Of a stretch of DNA of 64,000 bases, positions 25,615 through 35,038 are shown in pieces. Every line of letters begins with the position of its first letter. The first letter of the stretch is position 1. The notes beneath the pieces were generated by a model, which did not search any database, was not told the origin of the DNA, and saw nothing but the letters and a program-made list of their open reading frames with translations. The DNA comes from Gordonia gummivorans (lineage in GTDB: Bacteria; Actinomycetota; Actinomycetes; Mycobacteriales; Mycobacteriaceae): the NCBI RefSeq assembly GCF_022513585.1, contig NZ_JAKWBF010000014.1, positions 1 to 64,000 of the forward strand. The letters run 5' to 3'. The position numbers and the translations under genes are program-made.

Positions 25615-28600
25615 ATGTCTGAACTGAATACCGACCAGCCCGAAGCCCCCGCCGACACGACGGGGCACACCGACGGTGAGACCGCCGGCGATCTGACCGT
25701 CGCCGAGCTGCGGGACTGGCTGCGCAACTGGGTGTCGGAGGCGACGGGCCTGCCGGTCGACCAGATCTCCGACGACCGGCCGATGGAAGAGTTCGGGCTC
25801 TCGTCGCGCGACGCAGTGGCACTGGCCGCCGACGTCGAGGACAAGACCGGCGTGATCCTGACCGCGACCGCCGCCTACAACCATCCGACGATCGCGATGC
25901 TCGCCAAGCGCATCATCGAGGGCGACCCCGACGAGCTGCTCGACGATGCCGCCGACACCTACTGGCAGCGTGATCGCGACCCGGCAGACGACATCGCCAT
26001 CGTCGGCCTCTCGACCCGGTTCCCCAAGGCCGGCTCCACGCCGGAATCCACCTGGGAAGCGCTGATCGAGGGCCGCGACGGCATCTCCGAGCTCCCCGAC
26101 GACCGCTGGGTCGAGTTCAAATCCGATCCCCGCATGCTCGAGGTGCTCGAGCAGCGCAACCTCCGGGGCGGCTACCTCGACGACGTCAAGGGCTTCGACG
26201 CCGACTTCTTCCAGATGAGCCCGCGCGAGGTCGAGATGGTCGACCCGCAGCAGCGCCTCGCCATGGAACTGACGTGGGAGGCCCTCGAGGACGCCCACAT
26301 CCCGGCCAGCGACCTCAAGGGCGGGCAGGTCGGCGTCTTCGTCGGCACATCCACCAACGACTACCAGCTGATGGCGGCGCTCGGCCTCGGCGAGGGCGCC
26401 GACGAGACCGCCGCCTACGCGCTCACCGGCACCGCCACCTCGATCATCGCCAACCGTGTCTCCTACTTCTTCGACTTCCACGGCCCGTCGGTCGCCATCG
26501 ACACCGCATGTTCGTCGTCGTTGGTGGCGGTCCACCAGGCGGTGCGCAGCCTGCGTTCGGGTGAGTCCGACGTCGCGCTCGCGGGTGGCGTCAACATGAT
26601 CCTCACGCCGGCCGCAACCGTCGGCTTCGACACCATCGGAGCCGTTGCCAAGGACGGCCACATCAAGGCATTCTCCGCAGACGCCGACGGCATGGTGCGT
26701 TCCGAGGGCGGCGGCATGTTCGTGCTCAAGCGCCTGTCCGACGCCCGGAACGACGGCGATGCGGTCCTCGCCGTGATCGCGGGGTCGGCGGTCAACTCCG
26801 ACGGACGCTCCAACGGCATCTTCGCGCCGAATCCCGAGGCGCAGGTGGAGGTGCTCCGCAGCGCCTACACCGACGCGGCGATCTCCCCGCAGTCGGTCGA
26901 CTACGTGGAGGCGCACGGCACCGGCACCATTCTCGGCGACCCCATCGAGGCCGACGCGCTCGGTCGCGTGGTCGGTCGGGGACGCGTGGTCGGCGCGCCC
27001 GCGCTGCTCGGCTCGGCCAAGACCAACTTCGGCCACATGGAGTCCGCCGCCGGTGCGGGTGCACTTGCCAAGGTCGTGCTCGCCTTGCAGCACAACACGA
27101 TTCCCGCGTCGCTGAACTACTCCGGCCCCAACCCGTACATCCAGTTCGGCCCGAACGGCCTCAAGGTGGTCCCCGAGGCCACCGAATGGCCGCGCTACTC
27201 CGGGCACGCCATCGCCGGTGTCTCCGGCTTCGGCTTTGGCGGCACCAACGCGCATCTCGTTGTCCGCGAGGTACTTCCGGGCGATCTTGCCGATGCCGGC
27301 TCCCCGCTCCCCGAGGTGCTCGCCGAGTCCTCTTCGCTCGCCGACATCGACCTCGACGACGACGAGGAAGAGTTCCTCACCGAGGCCGAGCGTGCCGTCC
27401 TGGCCGCGCAGGCCAAGAAGGACGATGCCCCGGCCGAGATCGTCGAGAAGGATCCCGCCGAGGGCTTCGCGCCCTGCGCCGTCGAGGGTTCGGTTGTGCC
27501 GCTGGTGATCTCGGCATTCCTGCCGTCGCGCCGCCGCAAGGCCGCTGCGGACCTGTTGGAATGGCTCGAATCGGAGGCGGGGCAGTCGACTCCGCTCGCC
27601 GACATCGGGCGTGCGCTCGCGCACCGCAACCACGGCCGGTCGCGTGCCGTGGTCATGGCACGTACCCACGAGGACGCCGTCAAGGGCGTGCGGGCAGTCG
27701 CCGAGGGCAAGGCCAATCCGTCTGTCTACGCCTTCGATTCGCCCGACGCCGCGTCGGCGGTGTGGTTGCTGTCCGGGTTCGGCTCGCAGCACCGCAAGAT
27801 GGCCAAACAGCTCTACACCGAGAACCCGGTGTTCAAGAAGTACGTCGACCGTGTCGACGAGTACATCCAGAACGAACTCGGCTACTCGATCGCCGAGATG
27901 TTCCTCGACGACGAGCAGACCTACGGCATCGAGACCTCACAGGTCGGCATCTACACCATCCAGGTCGCGCTGGCCGACACGCTGCGCCACTTCGGGGCGG
28001 AACCCGGTGTGTTGGTACCGCATTCGATGGGCGAGGCGTCGGCCGCCTACATCAGCGGCGGACTGTCGCTGCAGGACGCCACCCGCGTCATCTGTCAGCG
28101 GTCGCGGCTCATGGCCGAGGGCGAGGCAACGCTCACCGGCGACGACATCCGTCTGATGGCGCTGGTCGAGTACAGCGCCGACGACATCGAGGGCGTCCTG
28201 GTCGACTACCCCGACCTGGAGATCTGTGTGTACGCCGCGCCGACCCACACGGTCATCGGCGGTCCGGAGCCTCAGGTCGACGCGATCGTGGCGCGGGCCG
28301 AGGCGGAGGGCAAGCTGGGCCGCAAGCTGCAGACCAAGGGTGCCAGCCACACCTCGCAGGTCGATCCGATCCTGGGTGAGTTGGCCTACGAACTCACCGG
28401 AATCGAACCGCTGCGCCCGACGGTCGGCTTCTACAGTTCGGTCGATCGGGAGGTCTTCTACCGACCGGGGCACGAGCCGGTGCACACCATCGACTACTTC
28501 CTCAAGTGCATGCGGCACAGCGTCTGGTTCTCGCAGGCGGTCGCCAAGTCGGTGGACAACGGTCATCGAACCTTCCTGGAGCTGTCGCCCAATCCTGCGG

Positions 28601-30942
28601 TGCTCATCTCCGTTGCCGCAGTGACCTTCTCGTCCGGACTGCACGACGCGGAGCTGATCGAGACGTTGCGTCGCAAGGAGGACGAGAGCTACGGCCTCGT
28701 CAACGCGCTGATGAAGCTGTACGTGCACGGCCATCCGGTCAACGTCGGATCACTCTTCGGCACAGGCGATTTTGCCGACATCCCGCGAACGCGATTTGAA
28801 CGCAAGGACTATTGGCTGCAGGCATCGGTCAACAGTGGTGGCGGCACGGGTCGTGTTCCGGGCTCCCACGTCGCACTGCCCGACGGCCGTCACGCCTGGG
28901 AGGTCAACGCCTCCGCTGTCACCGATGTGCGCGAACTGGTCCGCGCCGCGGCCGCCGAGGTGCTGTCCGGCGCCACGGTGGGTGTGGCCGTCCCCCACGG
29001 TGAGATTCCGGCGACTGGCACCCTCACCACCACGCTGAGCCCGCATCCGGGCGGTGCGTCGGTGATAGTACATGTCAAGCAGGACAAGAACTTCCGCCTG
29101 CTCTTTGAAGCTGCGGTGACCGGCGATCTCGCCGACGGTGCGGTGGCTGCTTCCCCTCCGCTCCCCGAGGTGCCGGCGGCCGACCGCATCGACCCCACCA
29201 AGGTCGGCTACATCGACAACACCGTCACGGTCGAGGAAGAGATCATCGACGACATCGGGAACAAGTGGAGCCCCGATTCCGGTGAGTCGGTCCAGGATCG
29301 GCTGGCGATCATCGTCGGCGAATCGATGGGCTACGACCCGATGGACCTCCCTCGGGAGATCCCGCTCATCGAACTCGGTCTCGACTCGCTGATGGCGGTG
29401 CGGATCAAGAACCGCGTCGAGTACGAGTTCGACATCCCGCAACTGCAGCTGCAGGCGATGCGGCAGGCGAATCTCGCCGACGTCACCAAGTTCGTCGAGT
29501 TCGCGGTCACCCACCGCGACCAGCTCGACGACCTGGCCTCCAACGCCGCCGGCGGAGGCGAACTCGACACCGCGGCCCTCAACGCCTATATCGACGAGCA
29601 GAACGCCAAGGACACCGCCGCCCCCGCCGCGACGGACTCCACCTCCCCCTCCGCTGGTGATGCCGCCACCCCCTCCGTTGGTGACGCCGCCGCCCCTTCC
29701 GCGACGGACTCCACCCCCGCTGGTCGAGGAGGCACGAGCGAGCGTAGCGAGCCCGAGCCGTCTCGAGACCACCCAGCCGCGCCCGATCAGTCCGCGCCCG
29801 CCGACCTCAGCGACCAGGCCGCCGTCGCTGCGGCTGCCGGCTCCGACGTCCCGCCCCGCGATGCTGCGGAGCGTCTCACGTTCGGTGTCTACGCGGTGGT
29901 GACCAAGCGTTCGGCGGGCGGCATCTTCAACAAGTTGCCGGTGCTCGAAGAGGAAGTCGCACAAGAACTCACGGACCGTCTGAACGAGCGGACCGGCGGC
30001 GACATCGACCTCGAGGACATCCTCGACTCGGAGACCATCGAGGAGATGTCGGATTACGTCCGCCAGTACCTCGACGCAGCCGCCGACACCGACGGCTTCG
30101 TCAGGTACCTGCGCCTGATCGACGGCAAGAAGTCCTACGACCCGTCGGCCGGAGACCCCGTGCCCGCGTTGCTGTTCCATCCCGCGGGCGGCAACACGTC
30201 GGCCTACGAGGCTTTGCTCAAGCGGCTTCCGGACAGTGTGCCGGTGATCGGCTTCGACCGGGTCGAGGGCACCATCGAGGAGCGTGTGCGCCAGTACATG
30301 CCGCGTCTGCGTGAAGTGCAACCGCACGGACCTTACGTCCTCATCGGCTGGTCGCTGGGTGGTGCTCTGGCCTACGGATGCGCGCAGGTGCTGACCGATG
30401 AGGGTGAGGACGTGTCGTTCGTCGGTCTCATCGACGTCGTGCGACCGTCGAAGCCGGTGATCGAGACGCCGGACACCAAGCGTGAGCGGCTCGAACGCTG
30501 GAAGGATTTCGCGATCCGCAACTACGATCTCGACGCCGACATCCCGATCCCGATGGACCGGCTCGTCGAGGCCGACGACGAGGGGCAGTTCGCGATCATC
30601 ATGGAGATGATGTCGATGTCGGGCACCAAGATCCCCGGCGGCATCATCGAGCATCAGCGCACTTCCTTCCTCGACAACCGTGCGCTCACCAACATCGAGC
30701 CGACCCCTTACGGCGGCAAGGTGGTGCTCTACCGGGCCGACAAGATGCACGACGGGGCTGTCGAACTCGAGCCGCAGTGGGCCGAGATCGACGAGGACGG
30801 ACGTTGGGGCGAGGTGGTCGACGATCTGGAGATCATCCACATCGGCGGTGATCACCTGTCTATCGTGGACGAGCCGTTCATCGGTCAGATCGGGGCCGAT
30901 CTGACTCGACGCCTCGGCGAGGTCGAGAAGGAAGTGAAGTGA
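25615..30942 (+). CDS. pks13: Mycolate-condensing polyketide synthase Pks13
   Basis: A 1775-residue type I PKS that condenses the meromycoloyl chain with a carboxylated acyl chain to form the mycolate backbone. Domain order is ACP1 (EFGLSSRD, Ser63/64), KS ([13 protein letters not shown], Cys299; [19 protein letters not shown]), AT ([12 protein letters not shown], Ser804), ACP2 ([11 protein letters not shown], Ser1258) and a C-terminal thioesterase ([12 protein letters not shown], Ser1580). This matches mycobacterial Pks13 exactly. The ACP2-TE linker (about 1320-1420) is long, with Ser/Thr/Ala repeats and an in-frame REP-like insert. GGAAG lies just before ATG 25615. The stop overlaps the accD4 start. 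Confidence 0.97.
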   Translation: MSELNTDQPEAPADTTGHTDGETAGDLTVAELRDWLRNWVSEATGLPVDQISDDRPMEEFGLSSRDAVALAADVEDKTGVILTATAAYNHPTIAMLAKRIIEGDPDELLDDAADTYWQRDRDPADDIAIVGLSTRFPKAGSTPESTWEALIEGRDGISELPDDRWVEFKSDPRMLEVLEQRNLRGGYLDDVKGFDADFFQMSPREVEMVDPQQRLAMELTWEALEDAHIPASDLKGGQVGVFVGTSTNDYQLMAALGLGEGADETAAYALTGTATSIIANRVSYFFDFHGPSVAIDTACSSSLVAVHQAVRSLRSGESDVALAGGVNMILTPAATVGFDTIGAVAKDGHIKAFSADADGMVRSEGGGMFVLKRLSDARNDGDAVLAVIAGSAVNSDGRSNGIFAPNPEAQVEVLRSAYTDAAISPQSVDYVEAHGTGTILGDPIEADALGRVVGRGRVVGAPALLGSAKTNFGHMESAAGAGALAKVVLALQHNTIPASLNYSGPNPYIQFGPNGLKVVPEATEWPRYSGHAIAGVSGFGFGGTNAHLVVREVLPGDLADAGSPLPEVLAESSSLADIDLDDDEEEFLTEAERAVLAAQAKKDDAPAEIVEKDPAEGFAPCAVEGSVVPLVISAFLPSRRRKAAADLLEWLESEAGQSTPLADIGRALAHRNHGRSRAVVMARTHEDAVKGVRAVAEGKANPSVYAFDSPDAASAVWLLSGFGSQHRKMAKQLYTENPVFKKYVDRVDEYIQNELGYSIAEMFLDDEQTYGIETSQVGIYTIQVALADTLRHFGAEPGVLVPHSMGEASAAYISGGLSLQDATRVICQRSRLMAEGEATLTGDDIRLMALVEYSADDIEGVLVDYPDLEICVYAAPTHTVIGGPEPQVDAIVARAEAEGKLGRKLQTKGASHTSQVDPILGELAYELTGIEPLRPTVGFYSSVDREVFYRPGHEPVHTIDYFLKCMRHSVWFSQAVAKSVDNGHRTFLELSPNPAVLISVAAVTFSSGLHDAELIETLRRKEDESYGLVNALMKLYVHGHPVNVGSLFGTGDFADIPRTRFERKDYWLQASVNSGGGTGRVPGSHVALPDGRHAWEVNASAVTDVRELVRAAAAEVLSGATVGVAVPHGEIPATGTLTTTLSPHPGGASVIVHVKQDKNFRLLFEAAVTGDLADGAVAASPPLPEVPAADRIDPTKVGYIDNTVTVEEEIIDDIGNKWSPDSGESVQDRLAIIVGESMGYDPMDLPREIPLIELGLDSLMAVRIKNRVEYEFDIPQLQLQAMRQANLADVTKFVEFAVTHRDQLDDLASNAAGGGELDTAALNAYIDEQNAKDTAAPAATDSTSPSAGDAATPSVGDAAAPSATDSTPAGRGGTSERSEPEPSRDHPAAPDQSAPADLSDQAAVAAAAGSDVPPRDAAERLTFGVYAVVTKRSAGGIFNKLPVLEEEVAQELTDRLNERTGGDIDLEDILDSETIEEMSDYVRQYLDAAADTDGFVRYLRLIDGKKSYDPSAGDPVPALLFHPAGGNTSAYEALLKRLPDSVPVIGFDRVEGTIEERVRQYMPRLREVQPHGPYVLIGWSLGGALAYGCAQVLTDEGEDVSFVGLIDVVRPSKPVIETPDTKRERLERWKDFAIRNYDLDADIPIPMDRLVEADDEGQFAIIMEMMSMSGTKIPGGIIEHQRTSFLDNRALTNIEPTPYGGKVVLYRADKMHDGAVELEPQWAEIDEDGRWGEVVDDLEIIHIGGDHLSIVDEPFIGQIGADLTRRLGEVEKEVK
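29720..29772. repeat. REP-like inverted repeat inside pks13
   Basis: A palindromic insert beginning TGGTCGAGGAGG and ending GTCTCGAGACCA, with an inner GAGCGAGCG...CGAGC repeat. It stays in frame and encodes a charged linker ([13 protein letters not shown]) at about residues 1369-1386, between ACP2 and the thioesterase. It follows an Ala/Ser/Thr tandem stretch ([21 protein letters not shown]). Confidence 0.75.
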
Positions 30943-32495
30943 CCGTGACCGACAGCACCGCAGCCAAGCTCGCAGACCTCCGGCAAAAGCTGGAGGCGGC
31001 GCGGGAACCGGGTGGTGAGAAGGCGCTCGCGAAGCGGGCCGCAAAGGGGATCTGTTCGCCGCGTGAGCGACTGAACATGCTCTTCGATCCGGGGACCTTC
31101 GTCGAGATCGGCGCGTTGGCCAAGATGCCGGGTGCCGCGCATTCGGGTTACGGCGACGGTGTGGTGACCGGGCACGGGCTGGTTCACGGCCGTCCGGTCG
31201 CGGCCTTCTCCCACGATCAGACCGTCTTCGGTGGCACGGTCGGAGAGATGTTCGGCCGCAAGGTATCCGCGTTGATGGAGTGGGCGGGCAAGATCGGCTG
31301 CCCGATGGTCGGGATCAACGACTCGGCCGGTGCCCGCATCCAGGACGCGGTGACCTCGCTGGCGTGGTACGCGGAGATGGGCCGACGCAACGATCTGCTG
31401 TCTGGTCTCGCGCCGCAGGTCTCGGTGATCCTCGGAAAGTGCGCGGGCGGTGCGGTGTACACGCCCGCCAACACCGACATCCTGGTGGCGGTAGAGGACA
31501 AGAGCTACATGTTCGTCACCGGACCCGACGTCCTGAAACAGGTCAACGGCGAGGACATCTCGGCCGAAGACCTGGGCAGCGCCCACAATCAGGCGCGGTG
31601 GGGCAACATCCATCACGTCGCCCCCGACGAGAAGTCGGCCTTCGAGTGGGTGCGCGAGTACCTGCAGTACATGCCGTCGAGTTGCTACGAGCGGCCGCCG
31701 GTGATCAACCCCGGACTTGAGCCGGAGATCACCGAGACCGATCTCGCGCTGAACAGCTTCATGCCCGACAACGACAACGCGGGCTACGACATGCACGACA
31801 TCATCATCAAACTCTTCGACGACGGCGCCTTCCACGAGGTGGGAGAGTTGTTCGCGCCCAACCTGATCACCGGGTACGCCCGCGTCGACGGGCACAGCGT
31901 GGGCGTCGTGGCCAATCAGCCGAGCGTCATGTCGGGTGTACTCGACACGGACAGCTCCGAGAAGGCCACGCGATTCGTGCGTATCTGCAACGCCTTTAGC
32001 ATCCCACTGGTCTTCCTCGTGGACACACCCGGCATCCTGCCGGGTCTCGCGGAGGAGCAGAAGGGCACCATCCGTCGCTCCGGCAAGTTCCTGTTCGCCT
32101 ACGTGGAGGCCGATGTCCCCAAGGTCACCGTCGTGCTGCGCAAGGCGTATGGCGGGGCGTATGCGGTGATGGGCTGCAAGCAGCTCGGCGCCGACATCAA
32201 CTTCGCCTGGCCCACAGCGAAGATCGCGGTGATGGGTGCGGAGTCGGCGGCCGCTGTGCTCACCCGGCGTCAGACCGAGGGTCTCTCTGCTCGGGATGCC
32301 GACAAGGTCCGACGCGACTTCATCGACTTCTACAACGAGCACATGGCCACGCCGTACCTGGCAGCCGAGCGCGGCTACATCGACGCCGTCATCGAACCCG
32401 CCGAGACACGTCTGCAACTCCGAAAGGCGTTGGCGCAGTTGCGCGACAAAGAAATGCTGCGCACCCCGCGCAAGCACTTCCTGATGCCCATCTGA
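30939..32495 (+). CDS. accD4: Acyl-CoA carboxylase carboxyltransferase beta subunit AccD4
   Basis: A 518-residue biotin-dependent carboxyltransferase beta subunit of the AccD/PccB family. It should carboxylate the C22-C26 acyl-CoA that Pks13 uses as extender, together with AccA3 and other subunits encoded elsewhere. It has two crotonase-like halves: N-terminal with [14 protein letters not shown] and a GGAVYTPAN oxyanion region, and C-terminal with [16 protein letters not shown] and [18 protein letters not shown]. The GTG start overlaps the pks13 stop (GTGA), so the two are translationally linked; a second GTG 6 nt later is possible. Transcription then runs into a large inverted repeat. Confidence 0.95.
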   Translation: MTVTDSTAAKLADLRQKLEAAREPGGEKALAKRAAKGICSPRERLNMLFDPGTFVEIGALAKMPGAAHSGYGDGVVTGHGLVHGRPVAAFSHDQTVFGGTVGEMFGRKVSALMEWAGKIGCPMVGINDSAGARIQDAVTSLAWYAEMGRRNDLLSGLAPQVSVILGKCAGGAVYTPANTDILVAVEDKSYMFVTGPDVLKQVNGEDISAEDLGSAHNQARWGNIHHVAPDEKSAFEWVREYLQYMPSSCYERPPVINPGLEPEITETDLALNSFMPDNDNAGYDMHDIIIKLFDDGAFHEVGELFAPNLITGYARVDGHSVGVVANQPSVMSGVLDTDSSEKATRFVRICNAFSIPLVFLVDTPGILPGLAEEQKGTIRRSGKFLFAYVEADVPKVTVVLRKAYGGAYAVMGCKQLGADINFAWPTAKIAVMGAESAAAVLTRRQTEGLSARDADKVRRDFIDFYNEHMATPYLAAERGYIDAVIEPAETRLQLRKALAQLRDKEMLRTPRKHFLMPI

Positions 32496-32869
32496 TCCGA
32501 AGAGTACTGTCTCAGGCCTCCTGACCTGCGGAAACATGCAAAGTGCCTGCCCGCAAAATCTAGGGGAAGAAGTCTCTTCCGCGAGGTTCGGAGTCGTCCC
32601 CCAGAAGTTTCTGGGGGAGGACTCCAACGGTAGGGGAGGAAGTTTCGTCCCCTAGATTTTGTGGGCGCAGGTGCCTGGCGTCGCGTTCGGGGGAACGCGA
32701 CGCCCGACGACCGATGACCGGTGACTGAGATCGGGCCCGTCAGCGTTCGCTTCCGGGACATACCCGGACGACCACCGTCAGGGGCCCGATCCTGGCCACC
32801 GGCCCCTGACCCCAACCTTCCCGCCGCCACGATCGCCGACGACGTCGGCGGGTGCGTCGCTGACTCGAT
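32496..32869. other. 374-bp gap between convergent accD4 and EAL-DICT genes
   Basis: This holds the inverted-repeat element at 32549-32666 and then about 200 bp with no feature I can support. The flanking genes converge here, so a bidirectional terminator is expected. Confidence 0.6.
32549..32666. repeat. Nested inverted-repeat element, possible bidirectional terminator
   Basis: The outer arms AAAATCTAGGGGA (32555-32567) and TCCCCTAGATTTT (32648-32660) are perfect complements, extendable to GCCCGC/GTGGGC with one mismatch. Inside is a second hairpin: GGAGTCGTCCCCCAG and CTGGGGGAGGACTCC, at about 32590-32625, with one mismatch. A third possible hairpin uses TAGGGG/CCCCTA (32631-32654). A partial second copy is at the window's left edge. 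Both copies lie just past gene 3' ends. Confidence 0.8.
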
Positions 32870-34078
32870 TCAGGCGAAACGACGAAGGATAGAATGCACC
32901 GCCTGCGTGACGGTGAGCCGGTCGTAGCTCTGGACGAAGTCGAAGCCGCGCTGCAGATCCGGGCCGCCGGTGTGGCAATCGCGGGCCGAGAGCAGTGCAG
33001 CGAAATGTGGTCCCAGAACTGCGACGTTCCACTCTTCGATCAGCTCGTCGTCGGGCTGCAGCGGCGCGCGATGCACGTTGCCGTCCCGGACGTCGGGCAG
33101 TCCGACGCCGTACACGCCGGCCAGCCCGGTGCGTTCGGACATGTCGCGCCATCGGGTCGCGGTGCGGGCGGTGAAGTGTTCGGCATATTGGAAGGTGCCC
33201 AACACAATTGACGCTCCGCCCACCGCCGCTTGATGTTCGAGCGCCTTGCTCATCTCGATGAGGAGTCGCTTGTCGCCACGTCGGGGTGTGTTGGCGGCCG
33301 ATGCGATGGCGTAGGGCGTGGAGTGGTCGGAGTCGGGGGTCGACCAGACCGGCATCTCCGGTAGCGGCACAACGGTTCCGGACGCCAGGACGGTCGGGTC
33401 CTCCACCGCTGGGAACAGTGCTCCGATACCGAATTCGGCGCCCATCGTGAGTGCGGTCACGCGTCGAGCCTCGTCGTCGACACCCTCGGCGATGATCACG
33501 GCATGACTGCGTTCACGATGCGCCGCCAACGAATGCGCCAGATGTGCGGCGTCTGCGGTGGCAGGCGTTCGCAACACGTCGGGTCCGGTGACGATGATGT
33601 CGGGCTCCACCAGTGACAGCAGGGTGGCAGCGTGATCGTTGCGGGTCAGCCCGTCTACGCAGATGATCTTGCCGGCGGCCCGAGCCCGGGCGACTCGCGC
33701 GAGCGTCCGCTGCGGGCAGCGGGTCACCGCGTCCGGCATGACCACCATGACGTGGCGCTCCAGCGTCGCCGCGGTGGTGTCGTCGAGGTCGCCGATGAGG
33801 TCGAGATCGAGAGACACCAGCATGGGCAGCAGTTTGGCGACAGACTGCGCGCGAGCAGACTGCGACATCTGGTGTTTGCGCTGGTCGAGCACGGCGTGCT
33901 CCTCGACGACGCGCGCGGCCCGACGCAGCGCTTCGGGAGTCCCCAGCCGGGTTCCGGACGGCCCCCGCACCTGCAACTCGACCGCGGCCAGGGCGCCGTC
34001 GGACAGCCGGCAGACCGGCGCGAACTGCATGTGGAGCTCCAGATCGTCGAACAGGGTGAAGCCTCGGGTGTCGGTCAC
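32870..34078 (-). CDS. Degenerate EAL domain plus DICT sensory domain protein
   Basis: A 402-residue cytoplasmic protein. The N-terminal half (about 10-240) has an EAL phosphodiesterase fold: MQFAPVCRLSDGALAAVELQVRG stands where EALLRW is expected, and ICVDGLTRND and IIAEGVDDEARRV are also family features. The usual Asn, second Glu and KIDxxDDFG residues are missing (PDIIVTGPDVL where IKID should be), so c-di-GMP hydrolysis is unlikely. The C-terminal half (about 255-400) matches the DICT domain (LGTFQYAEHFTARTATRWRDMSERT, VLGPHFAALLSARD). Likely a signalling or light/redox-responsive regulator rather than an enzyme. The pathway is unknown. Confidence 0.75.
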   Translation of the reverse strand: MTDTRGFTLFDDLELHMQFAPVCRLSDGALAAVELQVRGPSGTRLGTPEALRRAARVVEEHAVLDQRKHQMSQSARAQSVAKLLPMLVSLDLDLIGDLDDTTAATLERHVMVVMPDAVTRCPQRTLARVARARAAGKIICVDGLTRNDHAATLLSLVEPDIIVTGPDVLRTPATADAAHLAHSLAAHRERSHAVIIAEGVDDEARRVTALTMGAEFGIGALFPAVEDPTVLASGTVVPLPEMPVWSTPDSDHSTPYAIASAANTPRRGDKRLLIEMSKALEHQAAVGGASIVLGTFQYAEHFTARTATRWRDMSERTGLAGVYGVGLPDVRDGNVHRAPLQPDDELIEEWNVAVLGPHFAALLSARDCHTGGPDLQRGFDFVQSYDRLTVTQAVHSILRRFA

Positions 34079-34137
34079 GAGAACCTCCCGTCAGAGCGGG
34101 AGTGCGCTCCGATCGATGCGACGGACGCGCCTCGGCT

Positions 34138-34368
34138 TCACATCCTGGACAGGGCGACAAAACCGCCCGTAGCCAGGCTAACAAAAACTCCGACAACTGT
34201 GACGGCGAGCCAGATCGAGCCCAGCAGGCCGACGGCGACGAGCAGCGCCCATACGGTGAAGGCGATGGCCAGGAGAATCCCGGCAGTACTGCCCTCCTCG
34301 TCGATCTCGGGGGTCGGCGATGCCGGGGGAGCCGACACCCCGGCATCACCTGCGATATGGCTTGTCAT
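34138..34368 (-). CDS. Small membrane protein downstream of dps
   Basis: A 76-residue protein with an acidic/Pro-rich N-terminus (about 1-26) and a C-terminal hydrophobic region (about 29-74, AGILLAIAFTVWALLVAVG and a second stretch) that could form two membrane helices. Its ATG overlaps the dps stop codon as ATGA, which supports it as a real, coupled gene. I do not recognise the family. Confidence 0.6.
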   Translation of the reverse strand: MTSHIAGDAGVSAPPASPTPEIDEEGSTAGILLAIAFTVWALLVAVGLLGSIWLAVTVVGVFVSLATGGFVALSRM

Positions 34369-34922
34369 GAGTCTGCGCCGGCCGTGCGTGCGGCGTCGGC
34401 AGCGGCGGATTCGGAGGTGGCGCCGGCATTCGCGAGTTCGCCGGAGTAGCTCTCCAGGTGTGCGCGCACGAACCATTGGAACTTCTCGAGTTCGGCGGTC
34501 TGCCCGATGAGGATGTCCTCGGTGATCGGGTCCAGGTCGCCGGTCTTGGCGATGGCATCGCGATGAGAGCCGACGAAGCCGTCGTAGACGAGATCCAGCG
34601 CCCCGAGATGAGCTTGCGCGGTGTCGCGTCCGATCGAGTAGTCGCTCCAGCTACGGTCGTCCTCGATGGCCTTGGCCGTGCCGTTGGGCGAGGCACCGAG
34701 GGTGGCGATGCGCTCGGCGACGGTGTCGGCGTAGCCGCGCACCAGTTCGACCTGCGGATCGATCATCTCGTGCACGCCGATGAAGTTGGCGCCCACCACA
34801 TTCCAGTGGATGTGCTTGAGTGTGAGATGGAGGTCGTTGAGCGCGCTGAGGCGTTCCTGCAGGATGCTCGTCACCTCGGTGGCGGCGTCGGCGGACAGTC
34901 CGGGTGCGGTGAATGACGTCAT
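34365..34922 (-). CDS. dps: Dps-family ferritin-like DNA-protection protein
   Basis: A 185-residue Dps protein. The ferroxidase signature spans LKHIHWNVVGANFIGVHEMIDPQVELVRGYAD in overlapping blocks, with His39, His51, Asp55 and Glu59 in the expected positions. The family forms 12-subunit shells that oxidise and store iron with hydrogen peroxide and may bind DNA. A Ser/Ala-rich C-terminal tail of about 25 residues resembles mycobacterial Dps tails. It heads a two-gene unit with a small membrane protein. It points away from the embB stop at 35039 with little space between. Confidence 0.92.
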   Translation of the reverse strand: MTSFTAPGLSADAATEVTSILQERLSALNDLHLTLKHIHWNVVGANFIGVHEMIDPQVELVRGYADTVAERIATLGASPNGTAKAIEDDRSWSDYSIGRDTAQAHLGALDLVYDGFVGSHRDAIAKTGDLDPITEDILIGQTAELEKFQWFVRAHLESYSGELANAGATSESAAADAARTAGADS

Positions 34923-35038
34923 GGTTCGACGCTAAGCCGCCGACGCTCCTGGACCCCATGCCCGCAGCACGACGGCAACTCAACCGAGACGCTGATAACG
35001 GCGGGGTAACGGCCCCGCCGTCAGCGAGTGGTCGGGGG

